Assembly: GCA_025529335.1 (NCBI GenBank)
Contig: JAMYHX010000033.1
Location: forward strand, 100,945-164,944
Source: Rhizopus sp. PT2906
Lineage: Eukaryota; Mucoromycota; Mucoromycetes; Mucorales; Rhizopodaceae
Direction of reading: 5' to 3'
Length of the DNA stretch: 64,000 nt
The notes below the pieces were generated by a model. That model saw only the letters and a program-made list of their open reading frames with translations. It made no database searches and was not told where the DNA came from. Made by a program: the position numbers and the translations under genes. The stretch's first letter is position 1. Every line of letters starts with the position of its first letter. Of the stretch, positions 44,920 through 57,113 are shown one piece after another.

Positions 44920-47204
44920 ATGAAATTTGGCGACAATCTCAAAGGGAAAATACACGTTCCATGGGAATCATTCTACATAGAGTACAATGAGCTCAAACAT
45001 GAAATGAAGCGACGTCAAATGGAACATGGATGGAACGCAACAGACGAAGCTGAATACAGACAAAAAATAGAAAACGAGCTGATCAAGGTGCACCAATTCA
45101 TCGACAATTCTCTTGGAGATTTGAATAAACGCATTCTTCATACTGAGGTAATGATCAGAGAGCTGATGATGTCGACCGAGACCAAGCAACGATATGACGA
45201 TATAGCTGATACATTGACCGAGATCCTGTTTGACTGCAATGACCTTTCCAAGTTCCTGTGCCTGAACGCTACAGGGTTTGATAAATTGAACAAGAAACAT
45301 GACAAGCACACACGGATCGAGTTCTCGGGTGTGTTTCGAAAAGAGCTGCTTTCTCGGTACTCGCTTGATCGATTGTCATTACAGGTGGATATCTTGATCG
45401 TCAAGATCTCGGAACTTATTGATATCTGTCGATTGCATGGTAACCCTCGTAATCCTCAAGATAAAAATCCAGATGACCAGACCGCATTTGAGCGAGCCAC
45501 TGCCAAATTCTGGATTCACCCAGACTATATCACAGAAGTCAAATCTGTCATTCTCTTCCACTTGCCGGTCCATGTGTTCAATCAAAAGAAGCAGTACGAG
45601 GAAGGCGATATGGCTGTCTCAAGTGTTTACTTTGACAACAAGCAGTTTGATCTCTACCTGGGTCGAGTTGAACGTGAAGCAGGTGCAGAGGCTATTCGCT
45701 TACGCTGGTACGGTGACAACGAAGATGACGTCTACGTTGAACGAAAGACGCACAAGGCCGCTTGGCTCGATGGCAAGTCTGTCAAGGATAGGTTCAAGCT
45801 AAAGCAGACACTTATCAATGACTACCTGGCTGGCCGATACACCGCAGATGACCTGGTGGAGGACCTTCGGACGAAGGCAAATGGTAAGGCAAGAAGTGAA
45901 GCTGTCCTGGAAGAAAATCATTTTGTTGCCTCGGGTATCCAGGAATCTGTCAAATCAAAGGAATTGGAACCTATGTGTCGCGTCTTTTATAATCGTACTG
46001 CATTTCAGTTACCCGGAGACCAACGTTTACGTATCAGTATCGATTCCAATTTGACCTTCATTCGCGAAGACGGAAGCGAGCGTCGACAACTCATTGGCCC
46101 CAAACAACTTCACTGGAAGCGTAAGGATGTTGGTATTGACTATCCTTTTAACCATGTTGCCGAAAACGATATCTCACGATTCCCTTACGCCATTCTGGAA
46201 ACCAAGTTGCAGACACATCTGGGTCAGGAATGCCCTGCTTGGCTCACGGCCCTTCTCGATTCTCACTTGGTTTTTGAAGCCCCTCGGTTCTCCAAGTATA
46301 TTCATGGTGCAGCTACTCTCTTCAAGGGCTCGGTTCCCATTCAACCCTTCTGGATGCAAGAATTTGATAAGGACATTCGAAGAAGACCTACTGGTAACTA
46401 TGGCTTATCAAGATCCCAGAGCTTTAAACCACTTGTCAACGGTCACCATCGCGCGTCCCTATTGCTACTTTACGAAAGAGAAATGCAACGAAATGCAAGA
46501 AAAAAGAATAGGAGCTTGATTAATCTTTTTAGTATAACCGGTTCGTTCAAAAAGCGCAATGCAAAGCAGGATCAGCCACAACAAGATCCTTCATCGAAGC
46601 CAGGGCAACCAGTATCACCAACTCACATGACCATTGATGTTTCAGACGTGGCAATGAGTAAAACATATAAGGACTTTGTAAATCGCTTTCAAAATTTGAG
46701 CACACCTATCCTGACCGGATCCTTTCTTAAAAGGGGTAGGAGCAACAAAAGAGCATCGCCGCTATTGCCCCGTGCACGCAGTAGTCAGTTGTCGAAAAAG
46801 GCTGAACCCAAGACGTTCTTTGCAAACGAACGTACATTTATCTCTTGGTTACAATTCTGTGCTCTCTTGCTTACTGTTGCGTTGAATCTACTAAACTACG
46901 GTGATCTCATTTCCAGAGGCATCGGCGCTACCTTCATCATCATTGGAGCGGCACTGTGCATGTAAGTTGAAATTCAGAGATAATGGTTCATTTGATGATC
47001 TAATTTGCTATGTTATGTAGATACGCATTGATTAGATACCAGATTAGGTCATGGCAACTTCGTACTAACATGAATCTCATTCGATATGATGATATTTGGG
47101 GACCTACTGTTTTGTGTATTTTACTAGTTGTTGCGTTGATTGTGAACTTTTATCTTCGTTTTGAAACTCTCTCTCCTTCTTACCACCAAAAGCCTATTCA
47201 ATAA
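44920..47204 (+). CDS. VTC4: VTC complex subunit, Vtc4-like polyphosphate polymerase (VTC gene A)
   Basis: SPX-TTM-DUF202 protein of the vacuolar transporter chaperone complex, which makes polyphosphate from ATP at the vacuole. Two exons, 44920-46961 and 47021-47204, give 741 residues. The SPX domain starts MKFGDNLKGKIHVPWESFYI and has the inositol-polyphosphate cluster KKHDKH at 125-130. The tunnel domain keeps SSVYFDN, IRLRWYG (R260, R262), VERKTH (K276), FYNRTAFQLPGD, FPYAILETKLQ and FSKYIHG (K459), the positions used for catalysis in yeast Vtc4. A Ser-rich basic linker follows, then the DUF202 three-helix membrane part PKTFFANERTFISWLQFCAL. First of three same-strand VTC genes; it lacks the tunnel-domain intron shared by the other two. 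Confidence 0.92.
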
Positions 47205-47452
47205 TAACTATAGAAACAAACAATAAACTATCCTTTACTATAAAAATAACCATGACAACCCCCCTAAACAATTAAAATATCCCAATCATAAGCAAATGTA
47301 GCTGAATGTGATAGCATGAAATAAAAAAAAAAAAAGGAGGGAAGCATTAACGTTTACTAAAGAAAAAAGGGGGTAGCCCTTTTGCATAAATGTTCGTCTT
47401 TTATTCTCTCTCTTTCCCTTTTTTTTTGAATCGTATAAGAAAAAAGGGGGTG
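47205..47452. other. Short spacer between VTC genes A and B
   Basis: About 250 bp, AT-rich. It must contain the terminator of gene A and the promoter of gene B. No motif is recognised. Confidence 0.4.
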
Positions 47453-49447
47453 ATGAAATTTGGATTATACTTATCCCAACACATTTATTTGCCATGGAAA
47501 CATCAATACATCAACTATGATGAACTGAAATACTTTCTAAAAGATAGACAGCTCACGGGAGGAGGATGGACATTTGAAGACGAAATTTATTTCAATAAGC
47601 AATTGGTTGACAAACAGTTCGAAAAGGTCAACTTTTTTATCGAAACCAAGATAAATCACTTGTCATCAGAGGAGGTGCGGCCCTTGTTAGACTTTATTCA
47701 TCTAAACACGATTGGCTTTAAAAAGATCTTGAAAAAGCATGATAAATGGACAGAGTTCACGCTTGCACATAAATACAACCGATACTGGGACAACTACATC
47801 ACTATGCTGCAAGACAAGTTAGACATAGTGTATCACTTGAGAACATTTTGGGTGCACAAGGATCATCTTAATGAACTTGAAGCCATCTTACTCTTTCGGT
47901 CTCCCAAGCAGGAAATAGACCCAGTTCAATTTGTTTATTATGATCAATTACCAAGTTTCCAAGTCTATATGGACTTTTTAAAGAAGAAAGAACCCACAGA
48001 ACTCATCAAGATGATATGGTATGCATAAATTTCATTTAAACGATGATCATTTGTATTTATGCATTGTTTATTTCCATTCTTTTGCAGGCATGACGCAGCC
48101 ATTGTTACATTTGACCAAAAAGTGTTTGTAGATCACGAAAAATCATTCATCAAGGAAAGATCATTTAGGATAGAATCACAACTTGTGAAGAGTTATCTTG
48201 AAGGAGAGCCTATGCAGTTTAGTTGTGATGAGGATAGTCGTACTGCAAGTGCCATACGCGAGACTATTCAAAGTAAAAGCTTAAAGCCGATCATCAAGGG
48301 CAGTTATAAAAGTACAAAATACAGTGACCAAGGTATCACACTGCTTCTAAAGAAGAATCTGGTGTTTATGAAAGAGCAGCATGAGTCATCTGGAACACTT
48401 CATGACGAATCATATTACTTTCCTTACGCCTTGCTCGAAATAAAATCAGCAGCACACCAAGAGATGCCGGATTGGCTCATCCATCTCACAAACGTCAGTA
48501 GACTAGTATACGAAGTGCCTTACTTTATAGATTATGCCCAAGGAGCTGCAGACTGTTATAGTGACCAGTTGCAATTACTTCCCTGGTGGCTTCCAGAACT
48601 GATTAAAGATATATACAAGGCTCCTGGACAAGATGATGCAATCTTTCTAGAAGAAAAAGATGTACATGCAAATTCTTCAATGACGGTATTAGAAATAACT
48701 CGGGATGATCAGAATACCTACAACAAGTTCATGTCAAGTGCAATTGTGACAAAAATCAAAAACCTACCACCCATGTTCAAAGACAATAGAGATAACCAGG
48801 ACGATATGACGATGATAAAATGGCTGGTTGCCAAGGTTACAAACAACAAACAGCTACTTGAGCCTACTAAAGAAGATCCACGCATCATGCCCAAGAATGG
48901 AAAAGTGAAAAAGTTAGAACCCAAAATATTCTTCGCTAACGAAAGAACGTTTATCTCCTGGCTCCAGTTTAGCGCTTTCTTGCTCACCATGTCGTTAGCC
49001 CTTATTAACTTTGGAGATCATGTCTCTCGTACAAGTGGAGGAATCTTTATTATGGTTGCTGTCATTCTTGCGGGCTATGCTCTATTACGATTTCAGTATA
49101 GGGCATGGCAGATTCGATTTAGAAGCAGCAGCAGATTTGATGATATGTATGGACCAGCCATTATCTGTTTTGTTTTTGTTCTTGCCCTACTTGTTAACTT
49201 TGGGTTACGCGTTAGTCAGCCAGTGACAAATAATCCTAGTCCTTTTGGCAAATCATATAATGTATCGAATACGCAGTATAATATGACACATCCTACCAAT
49301 AATGATAACAAGCATAACCATCCAATCAAGGATGAAGATGGGTTGGACAATAAAGACCATCACCGTTTACAGGAAGCAAACCGAAATAATACGACTAGAT
49401 TAACAAAACATGGGAAAATAAAAGAAGAAGACGAAGATGAGGATTAA
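47453..49447 (+). CDS. Divergent VTC-family protein, probably non-catalytic (VTC gene B)
   Basis: Two exons, 47453-48018 and 48088-49447, give 641 residues. Layout is the same as gene A: SPX (MKFGLYLSQHIYLPWKHQYI, KKHDKW), tunnel domain and DUF202 membrane helices (ANERTFISWLQFSAF). The SPX coiled segment is shorter. The tunnel residues are lost: SSVYFDN becomes QFVYYDQ, IRLRWYG becomes IKMIWHD, VERKTH becomes FVDHEKS, and FSKYIHG becomes FIDYAQG. Only FPYALLEIK keeps its shape. It therefore should not polymerise phosphate and may act as a regulatory subunit. It ends in a long hydrophilic Asn/Asp/Lys tail after the third helix, not seen in genes A or C. An alternative 5' extension in frame is unlikely because SPX proteins start MKFG. 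Confidence 0.85.
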
Positions 49448-50649
49448 ACATGAATGGTTATAAGGCCATCATGTCACATATATACATATACATATATATA
49501 TATATATATATGTGTGTGTATGTATACGTGTTTGATTATAATAAAAGTATATATGTGTGTGCATATCTTGGTGCTGTTAACAACCTGTGCGGACACAATA
49601 GACTATAAATACACATGAAGATTGTCATTGTGATCTTATTTTATCATATGAAATGCCTTTACTAGCTCTCTTATTCTTTGAACCTAGCTTCAGCTGTCTT
49701 ATCAAAAAATCACCATAGTGAACTGAATAACTACCACTGCAAAGCCCTTGAATCGTTATTAAACGCAATAACACAATACCGTTTAATCCAGGTATAATAG
49801 AAATAGGGTAATAAAAATGTGATGACAACATTTGCTTAAATCAATGGAAACATTATTTACAACACATATCCTGCCTTGTTGGTCTATTCTTCATTTTATT
49901 TTTATAATTCAATCTATTTATAAAAAAGCCGTAAATTGGTACGAGGCCGTTATTTGCTGAGCATTCTAATGTTCAACAAACGCTGTGTTTCGGAAAAGAA
50001 AAGGCGTACAAAGTGGGAACTGATATTGAGCACACTCAAAATGAATGTTGCGCTTTCTAAAAATAAATGAATAATAGGTCTATTCAGAACATAGCTGTTG
50101 TATACACTGAAGATTAGGCTAGCTGACACTGATGGCAAACCTAGGTCATGCTCCAAGCATCCTACAAGAGAACTTTCAAGGGCCAACACCGTAGACTACT
50201 GTAACATGCGCCAATGCTTATCCATGCCAAAAACCTTATTATTCCTTTTAAATATACTGACATCGCGTTCATTCTTTCTCGCACAAAATGGATCAGCTAT
50301 GCCACACTACATCGCAGCACCACAGCTACACTAATTCAAAGTAATCACCCAGCTGGAGAAAACTCATTGAACGAACTTTATTTTATTTCATGGTCTATTC
50401 CATTCCCTTTCTTCTTTTCTAAGCAATGATTTCCAAAAGTTTGGGCTTTCATTAATTCCAACTTTCTAGCATGACACCATTTACTGAAGCCTTGTGAGAT
50501 ATTGTTGTCTAAGATATTTGTATACTCCCTAACTACAGTGAATATATCATTCATAGGTAATCTTTTGGAAACAAAGTCTTGTTAATTACTTGGATCCATG
50601 AGAGAAAGTATGATATTCAAGAAATCAACAAGCTGTTTCTTTCTTTGAT

Positions 50650-51140
50650 TATTTTGTCTGCAACTGTTTGAAGCTCTTTCTTAATTGTTCAATAACTGCG
50701 CTAAGGCTTCTAGGAGGCTAGAAAGATTATCAAACCTATGCGGTATACTGAACGTATGTCTATGCTTTGCAACGTATAAGCCATTTAAAGCGAGATGCAT
50801 AGTAGATAGAGTATAGGAGGAGCCAGTTATTTGGATCATATATGACATGGCTTCACCATTGGCGTTTTTCAAATTGTTGACCAATCCATCAATAGTGTCT
50901 TTACACTCTCGAAGTAGCTTCACCAACAGCAATATCAATCCCTTCATCTTCTATTTCCACTACAAGCTTTATGTCAACCTTTAACCTGTGTACTGACTTT
51001 GACTGGGGATATTGTTCCTTCTTGCTTTCAGTGGAGTATATATTCTCAGCTTCACTAGTGACAACATGAATTATGCCTTTAGGCGGGAAGAACAGCTCAA
51101 GTATGTAGGATCAAATTAAGTGCAAATGCTCGTTTTGCCG
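50650..51140 (-). pseudogene. Frameshifted coding relic, unknown family
   Basis: On the minus strand an open stretch beginning FFPPKGIIHVVTSEAE and VDIKLVVEIEDEGIDIAVGE runs into a shifted frame with DTIDGLVNNLKNANGEAMSY and then STMHLALNGLYVAKHRHTFS. Together they look like the C-terminal half of one protein broken by a frameshift near 50905-50935. No family is recognised. Similar lineage-specific repeated proteins are common in Mucoromycota (from memory, not checked). Confidence 0.4.
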
Positions 51141-51469
51141 GATAGTCTTCTTTTCATTATGATCCAGTAAATGATTACGTGATATTTGTTGTTGTAATAG
51201 TGGGGACAAGCAGAAAGTACAATGGGATTCATTATGTTTCTTTTATTTTGAAGAATAAAGATAAGGTATTAAGATGGTAATTACACTTATAAATTTGTAA
51301 TTATTGTGATTGGTCAGTTTATGTTACTGAGCCTTTTGTTATTGATGTCTTGACACTGCTTATTCACCCTTATTCAACGTAGAATACGACACAGGCAAAG
51401 TAACACCATCATATTTGATTTGCTCAACTTGCGTGTGTCAACGTCTCTTTTCGTTAAAAATTTGGAAGA

Positions 51470-51525
51470 GGGTGAGGAGGGTGAGGAGGAGGAGGAGGAG
51501 GAGGAGGAGGAGGAGGAGGAGGAGA
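51470..51525. repeat. GGA trinucleotide microsatellite
   Basis: Uninterrupted GAG/GGA repeats of about 15 units after an imperfect start. Located in the spacer upstream of VTC gene C. Confidence 0.85.
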
Positions 51526-52036
51526 TAGCCTGTTCCCTCTTTAGAGAAGATCTATTTGTTGCCTCTTTGATGAATTAAAGCTGTTTGTACAAGCTCGTCT
51601 TTGAATGAATGTCATCCCTTGGTTTCTCAGATTCTTCAAGCAGCGAAAGTAACCCACAAGACAAGAAAAAATAGAACAATGCGCATAGAAAGCTATGAAA
51701 GGGAGATAGAATAACGAAAACATTTAAAACTACGAATAAAAAGCGCGGCTCAGAGAGTAGTGACCACACCTGAGGCAGCTGTACCGTATTGTTTATGTTT
51801 TTCTATTTTGAAAATGCTGTGTCACCCATCTGCGACATTAAAAGCCACCTGGGTTTCCATAAATAGAATTAGCCATATTTATGGCCCATTACTGCTCCTT
51901 CATGATGACACTTTTTTTTTGCCTTTTTCTTTTTGGGATCAGCTTTGTGCAACTTTAAGACATTCTTTACTTTCTTTTCTTTAAATCTTTCTTTTTTTAT
52001 CCCTTTTTTCTTTAATCCTTTTCTTTTTGTGACAAT

Positions 52037-54465
52037 ATGAAATTTGGACTCGAACTACAAGAGAACATATTCCCACCATGGAGATTATCTTATGTGTCCT
52101 ATGATATGTTAAAGCAAGAGTTAAAGGCTCGACAAATGGACCACAAGTGGACAGAAAGAGATGAAAGAGAATTCATTGTATTACTCGACAACGAGCTAAG
52201 CAAGGTGTACGATTTTATTAATGCTAAATTAGCAGAAATTGATGCAAGAATCCTTTACTGCGAACGATCCATTCAAGGCTTTCAAAATAACCCATCAAAT
52301 GCTAATTACAGTATGATGGACGAAGCACTCACTGATATTTTGTTTGACGTCAACGACCTTTCCAAATTCACTAGATACAATTTTACAGCTATTCAAAAAA
52401 TACTCAAAAAGCATGATCGTTGGACTGGAAAACACTTGAAGCAGGACTATGTCCAGAAGTTAAGAGAAAAGCCTTTGGATAAACAACGCTTTGATGTTTC
52501 TGTTGTTTACATATCAGCTTTACTTAATATTTGTCGCAACAAGGGCAAACAACCTACGACAGTAAATCGTCAGGAATCTGAATCATCTGAAGAAGATACT
52601 ACTACCACTTACTGGGTTCATCCGGATAACGTTACCGAGGTTAAGTCCATCATCATGCTCCATCTTCCTGTTTTTGTTTATAACCCAGCCAAGAAATATG
52701 AACCTTCGGATTCAGCTGTATCCAGTGTTTATTTTGACAATTCAGACTTTGACCTCTATACTGGACTACTTCAAAGAGATGAAATGGCAGAGGCCATACG
52801 ATTAAAGTGGTAAGTATACTCTTTATAATATTAGTATTATTACAAACATCTTATTCATTTCTTAGGCATGGCTCATGTTCTTCCAAGAACGTATTGGTCG
52901 AACGGGAAACCTTTCAGACAGCTGGATTGAATGATGCCTCTGTAAAAGAAAGATGCTGCATCAACAATGATCATGTAGAGGCCTTTTTATTGGGACGATA
53001 CAAGCCAGATGATATAGCCAATGATCTCAAACAGAATAACGTAAGCGAAAGTGCTATCAAGGAAGCACATGCAACTGCAACAGCTGTACAGACATCCATT
53101 CAACAAAAGCAATTACAGCCTATGCTCCGTGTGTTTAACCATCGCACTCTCTTTCAAGCACCTCATTCCCGAAACCTCAAGCTCACACTCGACACGGACC
53201 TTGCTTTCATTCGAGAGGATCATTTGGACGGAAAGCAACGCAGAGACCCTGGTGATTGGCGACGTGCCGATGTGGATATTAATAGCCCCTTTGAGTATCT
53301 ATCTGACCGGGAGATCTTGCGATTCCCCTACGCTGTTCTCGAAGCTAAAGTATATGGAAATCAAAAACAACCTGCTTGGTTAACCAAACTGCTTGAAGGT
53401 CATCTGGTGCATGAAGTGCCTCGATTTTCCAAATACCTGCATGGTGCAAGCCATTTTTATAAAGAACGTCTTGCCCTTTTACCGTGGTGGTTAGCCGAGA
53501 TGAACGCAGATATTCGTAAGCCCCGTGCAGAGAACCTGGGCTTGACTCGATCTCTGAGCTTCAAACCATTGATTGATGGTAAATACAGACGAGCGATGAT
53601 TGAAGAAAGAGAAAAGGCAAGCAAGCAGGGCGCTATTGTCGAGGAAGGTGTCCTAGAAGCATCAGAACTTAGTAGTAGACCTTCAGCTCCGTTTGACAAA
53701 AATGGAAAATCGGCCGCATGGTTGTCGATGCCCAGCAATAACAGCAAGGGCGATAAAACAGAAGAGTATACCTTGATCGAACTTAATTCGAGTCCAATCA
53801 ATTCAGCTTCTAACCTAAAGACCGCTGTCTCTCAACCTCTGTTGCCACACGAAGATGATCGAAACAATAACAACAATAGCAGCAGCAGTAAAGGCGCAGA
53901 TGTTCAACGTTCAAGATCATTCTACAAAGTGGCTGCCAATGGCGTCATGGACAGTAAGGGTAACCTCTTGTCCAAGAAAAGCTTGGCTGAAACTGTTGAT
54001 TTGGAATCGGGTGAAAAGAAAAAAGTGGTCAAGGTTAAAGTAGATCCCAAGACGTTCTTTGCAAACGAACGTACATTTATTGCTTGGCTTCAGTTCTGTG
54101 CTCTCTTGCTAACAGTCGCATTGAACTTGCTCAACTTTGGTGATAATGTGTCACGTATTGTCGGTGGTGTGTTCATTGGTGTATCAGGTTCAGTTGCTAT
54201 ATATGCGCTCTACAGATTTGAGAAGCGTGCATGGTAAGTGTGAATGAACTCTTTTGTTTTCTTCTTTACTCATAGTATAAATAGGATGATTAGTCGTAAA
54301 GACCCAGGTAGATATGATGATCTTTGGGGTCCTGCTGTTCTCTGTGTTGTGTTGGTTATTGCTCTTATTGTAAGTGCCTTTATTACTTCATCAGATTCTC
54401 TCTTTTGCTTACTTTTTTTTTTCTTCTTTTTCTACTAGATCAACTTGTACTTGCGTCTGCGTTAA
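52037..54465 (+). CDS. VTC complex subunit, Vtc2/3-like or diverged Vtc4 (VTC gene C)
   Basis: Four exons, 52037-52809, 52866-54233, 54285-54369 and 54439-54465, close in frame to 750 residues. SPX begins MKFGLELQENIFPPWRLSYV and has KKHDRW. The tunnel domain keeps SSVYFDN, FNHRTLF, FPYAVLEAK and FSKYLHG, but IRLRWYG is IRLKWHG and VERKTH is VERETF, so one Arg and one key Lys of the catalytic set are changed. The DUF202 part is PKTFFANERTFIAWLQFCALL with helices ending INLYLRLR. A long Ser/Asn-rich linker separates the two. The first intron falls inside the Trp codon of the IRLKW motif, at the same place and phase as in gene B. It probably serves as an accessory subunit, though weak activity cannot be ruled out. 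Confidence 0.88.
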
Positions 54466-54726
54466 ATATGTCTTGTATTCTTTTTTCATTTTTTTTCATC
54501 TATTTATACAGCATACATCATGCTTTTTTGCACATATAGATAGCATTCCTCCCAGTTAGCATCTAAAACTTCTTCTTTGATAACATACATTCTTACATCT
54601 AATTGCGATCTATAAAACTATGTATTCTTCCTTTTTATCTTGTTGCATAAAATTGTGTAGTGGTTACCATTTAGGGTAACCCTTTTTCCTTTTTTTTTTC
54701 TCATTCAAAAAAAGCCTGTATAAAGC
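54466..54726. other. Short spacer with an inverted repeat
   Basis: Contains GGTTACC and GGTAACC separated by six bases at about 54660-54679, a perfect 7-bp inverted repeat about 50 bp before the next start codon. It could be a regulatory site or a hairpin. Confidence 0.35.
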
Positions 54727-55964
54727 ATGACTAAACGACGTAAACAGCACATCAGATCTCAAATGCAAGTAGGTCATTACTTGAATAGAGACGATCAGCC
54801 ATCAGGCATGCCAGAATATGAAATACCGCCAGTGACGCCTCAGTTTGAATCAACACAGCATGTTCAGGCATCAAGAGCTATTGGACACACACTACGTTTT
54901 ATACTTGGTAAAGTATTGCTTTATAGATCAACAAGACTTATATATATGTTTCCATAGAAATAATAACAGGGGCACTTTTATTTTTAAAGCCTTTGATCAC
55001 TTTTGGCACCGCACTATTTTTTTTGTTTCTACTCTTAGGCTATGGATACAGATTATTTCAAGAACTCATATTGGATACAGTCTGCCCACTTCCCTTGGTT
55101 GGACAATACCTTCCAGTCTGTAAAAACTACTCAGCAACAATTCCTGACTTTACTCACTTTGTCAAACTTCAAGAATCGTTGTATGACACCATGTTATCGC
55201 GACCTAGAGCAGACGCGATCTCTGCTCTGGAACTAAAACGCGTTGAACTTGCTACAAGAGACCTACAAGCTATGGTCAAGCATTCTAATCTGCTAAGTTC
55301 TGATCTATTGGAAATTAAATTGGGCGAATACGTCCACCGCTCAAGGCAATTTGGCCGTGACTTACAGAGCCTACAAGCTCAGACAAGAGGTGTCATTGAC
55401 AATTTGATTACCTACAACACCTTTACGCTCCGTAAGTTATCCGAAGTACAGGCAAAAAAGTCAAGTCGGCAAGATTTACGAGTACTTTATGAAACGGCCA
55501 TGGCACTCGTCGAGAAGGAAACCAAACGACTCATACTGGCCATCGATAAGGCTCAAGGATCGCTTTTCGCTCTGGAAGAAGATCTTTATGCAATTCATGA
55601 AATCACAATTCAGGAAAGAAGCTATCAAGAATCCGAAATGCCCGACGTTTTGGCAAGTCTCATCAACAGAGTCACCAGCCAAGGTATCAGTCGTACACTG
55701 GTCAAGGAAAACTTGAAGCTGTTGGTGAGTTTTGATGCGGAAAGGGTCAAGGCTGCAAAGCAACTCATGATGATGCGAGATAAGATGGAGACGTTTCAGA
55801 TGGACCTTGAGGAATTGAGGTCGCAAGTGGTCGCGCCAATACTTGTGCCTGATGCCATACCGCTAGAAATGCACATTGAAAATATCGGAAAAGCCATAGA
55901 GAGATTGAAGAGTAGCAAGGTTGTCTTTTTGGAGGATCGACAGCAAATAGATAGTAGTCAATAA
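54727..55964 (+). CDS. Membrane-anchored coiled-coil protein of unknown function
   Basis: Two exons, 54727-54907 and 54958-55964, give 395 residues. An N-terminal basic hydrophilic part (MTKRRKQHIRSQMQVGHYL) is followed by one hydrophobic hairpin or long membrane segment (ALLFLKPLITFGTALFFLF to LLLGYGYRLF) at about residues 65-92. The rest is a long helical domain with heptads, for example ALVEKETKRLILAIDKAQGS and VKAAKQLMMMRDKMETFQMD. The layout suggests an organelle-surface protein with a soluble helical domain. No family recognised. Its stop lies 10 bp from the stop of TEX1 on the other strand. Confidence 0.7.
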
Positions 55965-55974
55965 ACCCCCGTTT

Positions 55975-57104
55975 TTATTGTAGCTTGGTATCCTCTCTAG
56001 GATCCTTCATGCTAAAGATTTTCAAGTTGCCTGCGTATTTTCCATCAGAGGCTATTTCATCTCCTGCATACGCCAGATAGTAATCACGAGGTGACCATGC
56101 TACGGTATTCATAGCTGCAGAGCATTCTATATGATGAATGGATTCCCCACTTTCAACATGTGACTAAATAAAAAGATATCATTCAGCTATCCTTTTCTTC
56201 TTGTCTTTTTTTTTTTTTTTTACTCTACCACATCAATAAAATGATCTTCTGAAGCGGATGCAATAAACTGACCATCAAAACTAAATCCAAGGGTTCTGAC
56301 AGGCCATGTAAGCTCTTCAAAGGCTCTGACACATTGAAAGGTTCGTGTATCCCACAAGGTGACTAGAGCATCTGCTGATCCTACGGCTAGATACTTACTT
56401 GTAGGATCTACCTCTACACAATAACAGTTGGCTGTATGTCCTCTCAGATTAAGTTGTAACTCAAAAGATGGATAATCATAGACTTTGATTGTGCCTTGTC
56501 CTGTTGTGACAAAGAATTGGTTATTGGCATTATTCCATGCAATCTCGTTGACTTCTACTGGATGTTTGCGATTATCAATAATCTTGTGTGTACGTGTATC
56601 AATGATGCTAATCGTGTCATTTTTATCGCCTACTGCAATATGATTTCCATCTGGACTCCAACATATATTGATGTTTTCACCCGCTGTCTGTATCACAGCT
56701 GTACATTTACCAGCTATGTTTAAAACGGTATTAGCTTGTTTTCTTTTCTATTTCTTTTTTTATTTTACATCGTTGATCCCATAATCGAACAGTTTTATCA
56801 CATGAGGCTGTTGCTAATCTATCTGGATGAGTTGGATCCCAATCTAGCTGATCTACGCTATCAGTGTGTCCTTTGAGTTCAACAGAGTATCGTATATCTG
56901 TCTATTAAATCGAAAAATAAAGAGTATGTTAATAACTTGTGCTTCCTTTCAATCTTTCTTTCATACCCCTCGATGAGGTGTCCAAACACGCGCTGTTTTG
57001 TCCACTGAACCAGACGCTAACTTTCTACCATCACAGTTCCAAGCAACAGTGTGTACCTTTTCTTTATGTCCTCTACATTCTCTAATTTTTGAATTATCAA
57101 ACAT
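55975..57104 (-). CDS. TEX1: THO complex subunit TEX1/THOC3 (WD40)
   Basis: WD40 beta-propeller subunit of the THO/TREX complex, which couples transcription to mRNA export. Four exons, 56967-57104, 56769-56901, 56229-56713 and 55975-56163, close in frame to 314 residues. The first repeat is CRGHKEKVHTVAWNCDGRKL then ASGSVDKTARVW, very typical of THOC3. Further repeats include LKGHTDSVDQLDWDP, NICWSPDGNHIAVGDKNDT, LRGHTANCYCVEVDPTSKYL and RTLGFSFDGQFIASASEDH. About seven blades fit in the length. The start ATG at 57104 lies 9 bp after the stop of a 55-codon ORF on the same strand. Confidence 0.9.
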
Positions 57105-57113
57105 TTTATTGAC

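Larger units (their letters stand above)
49448..52036. other. 2.6 kb spacer inside the VTC array
   Basis: It contains a TA/TG microsatellite (49480-49530), a decayed minus-strand coding fragment (50650-51140, listed separately), a GGA/GAG microsatellite (51470-51525) and long pyrimidine tracts near 51910-52030 before gene C. No intact gene is supported. Confidence 0.5.
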
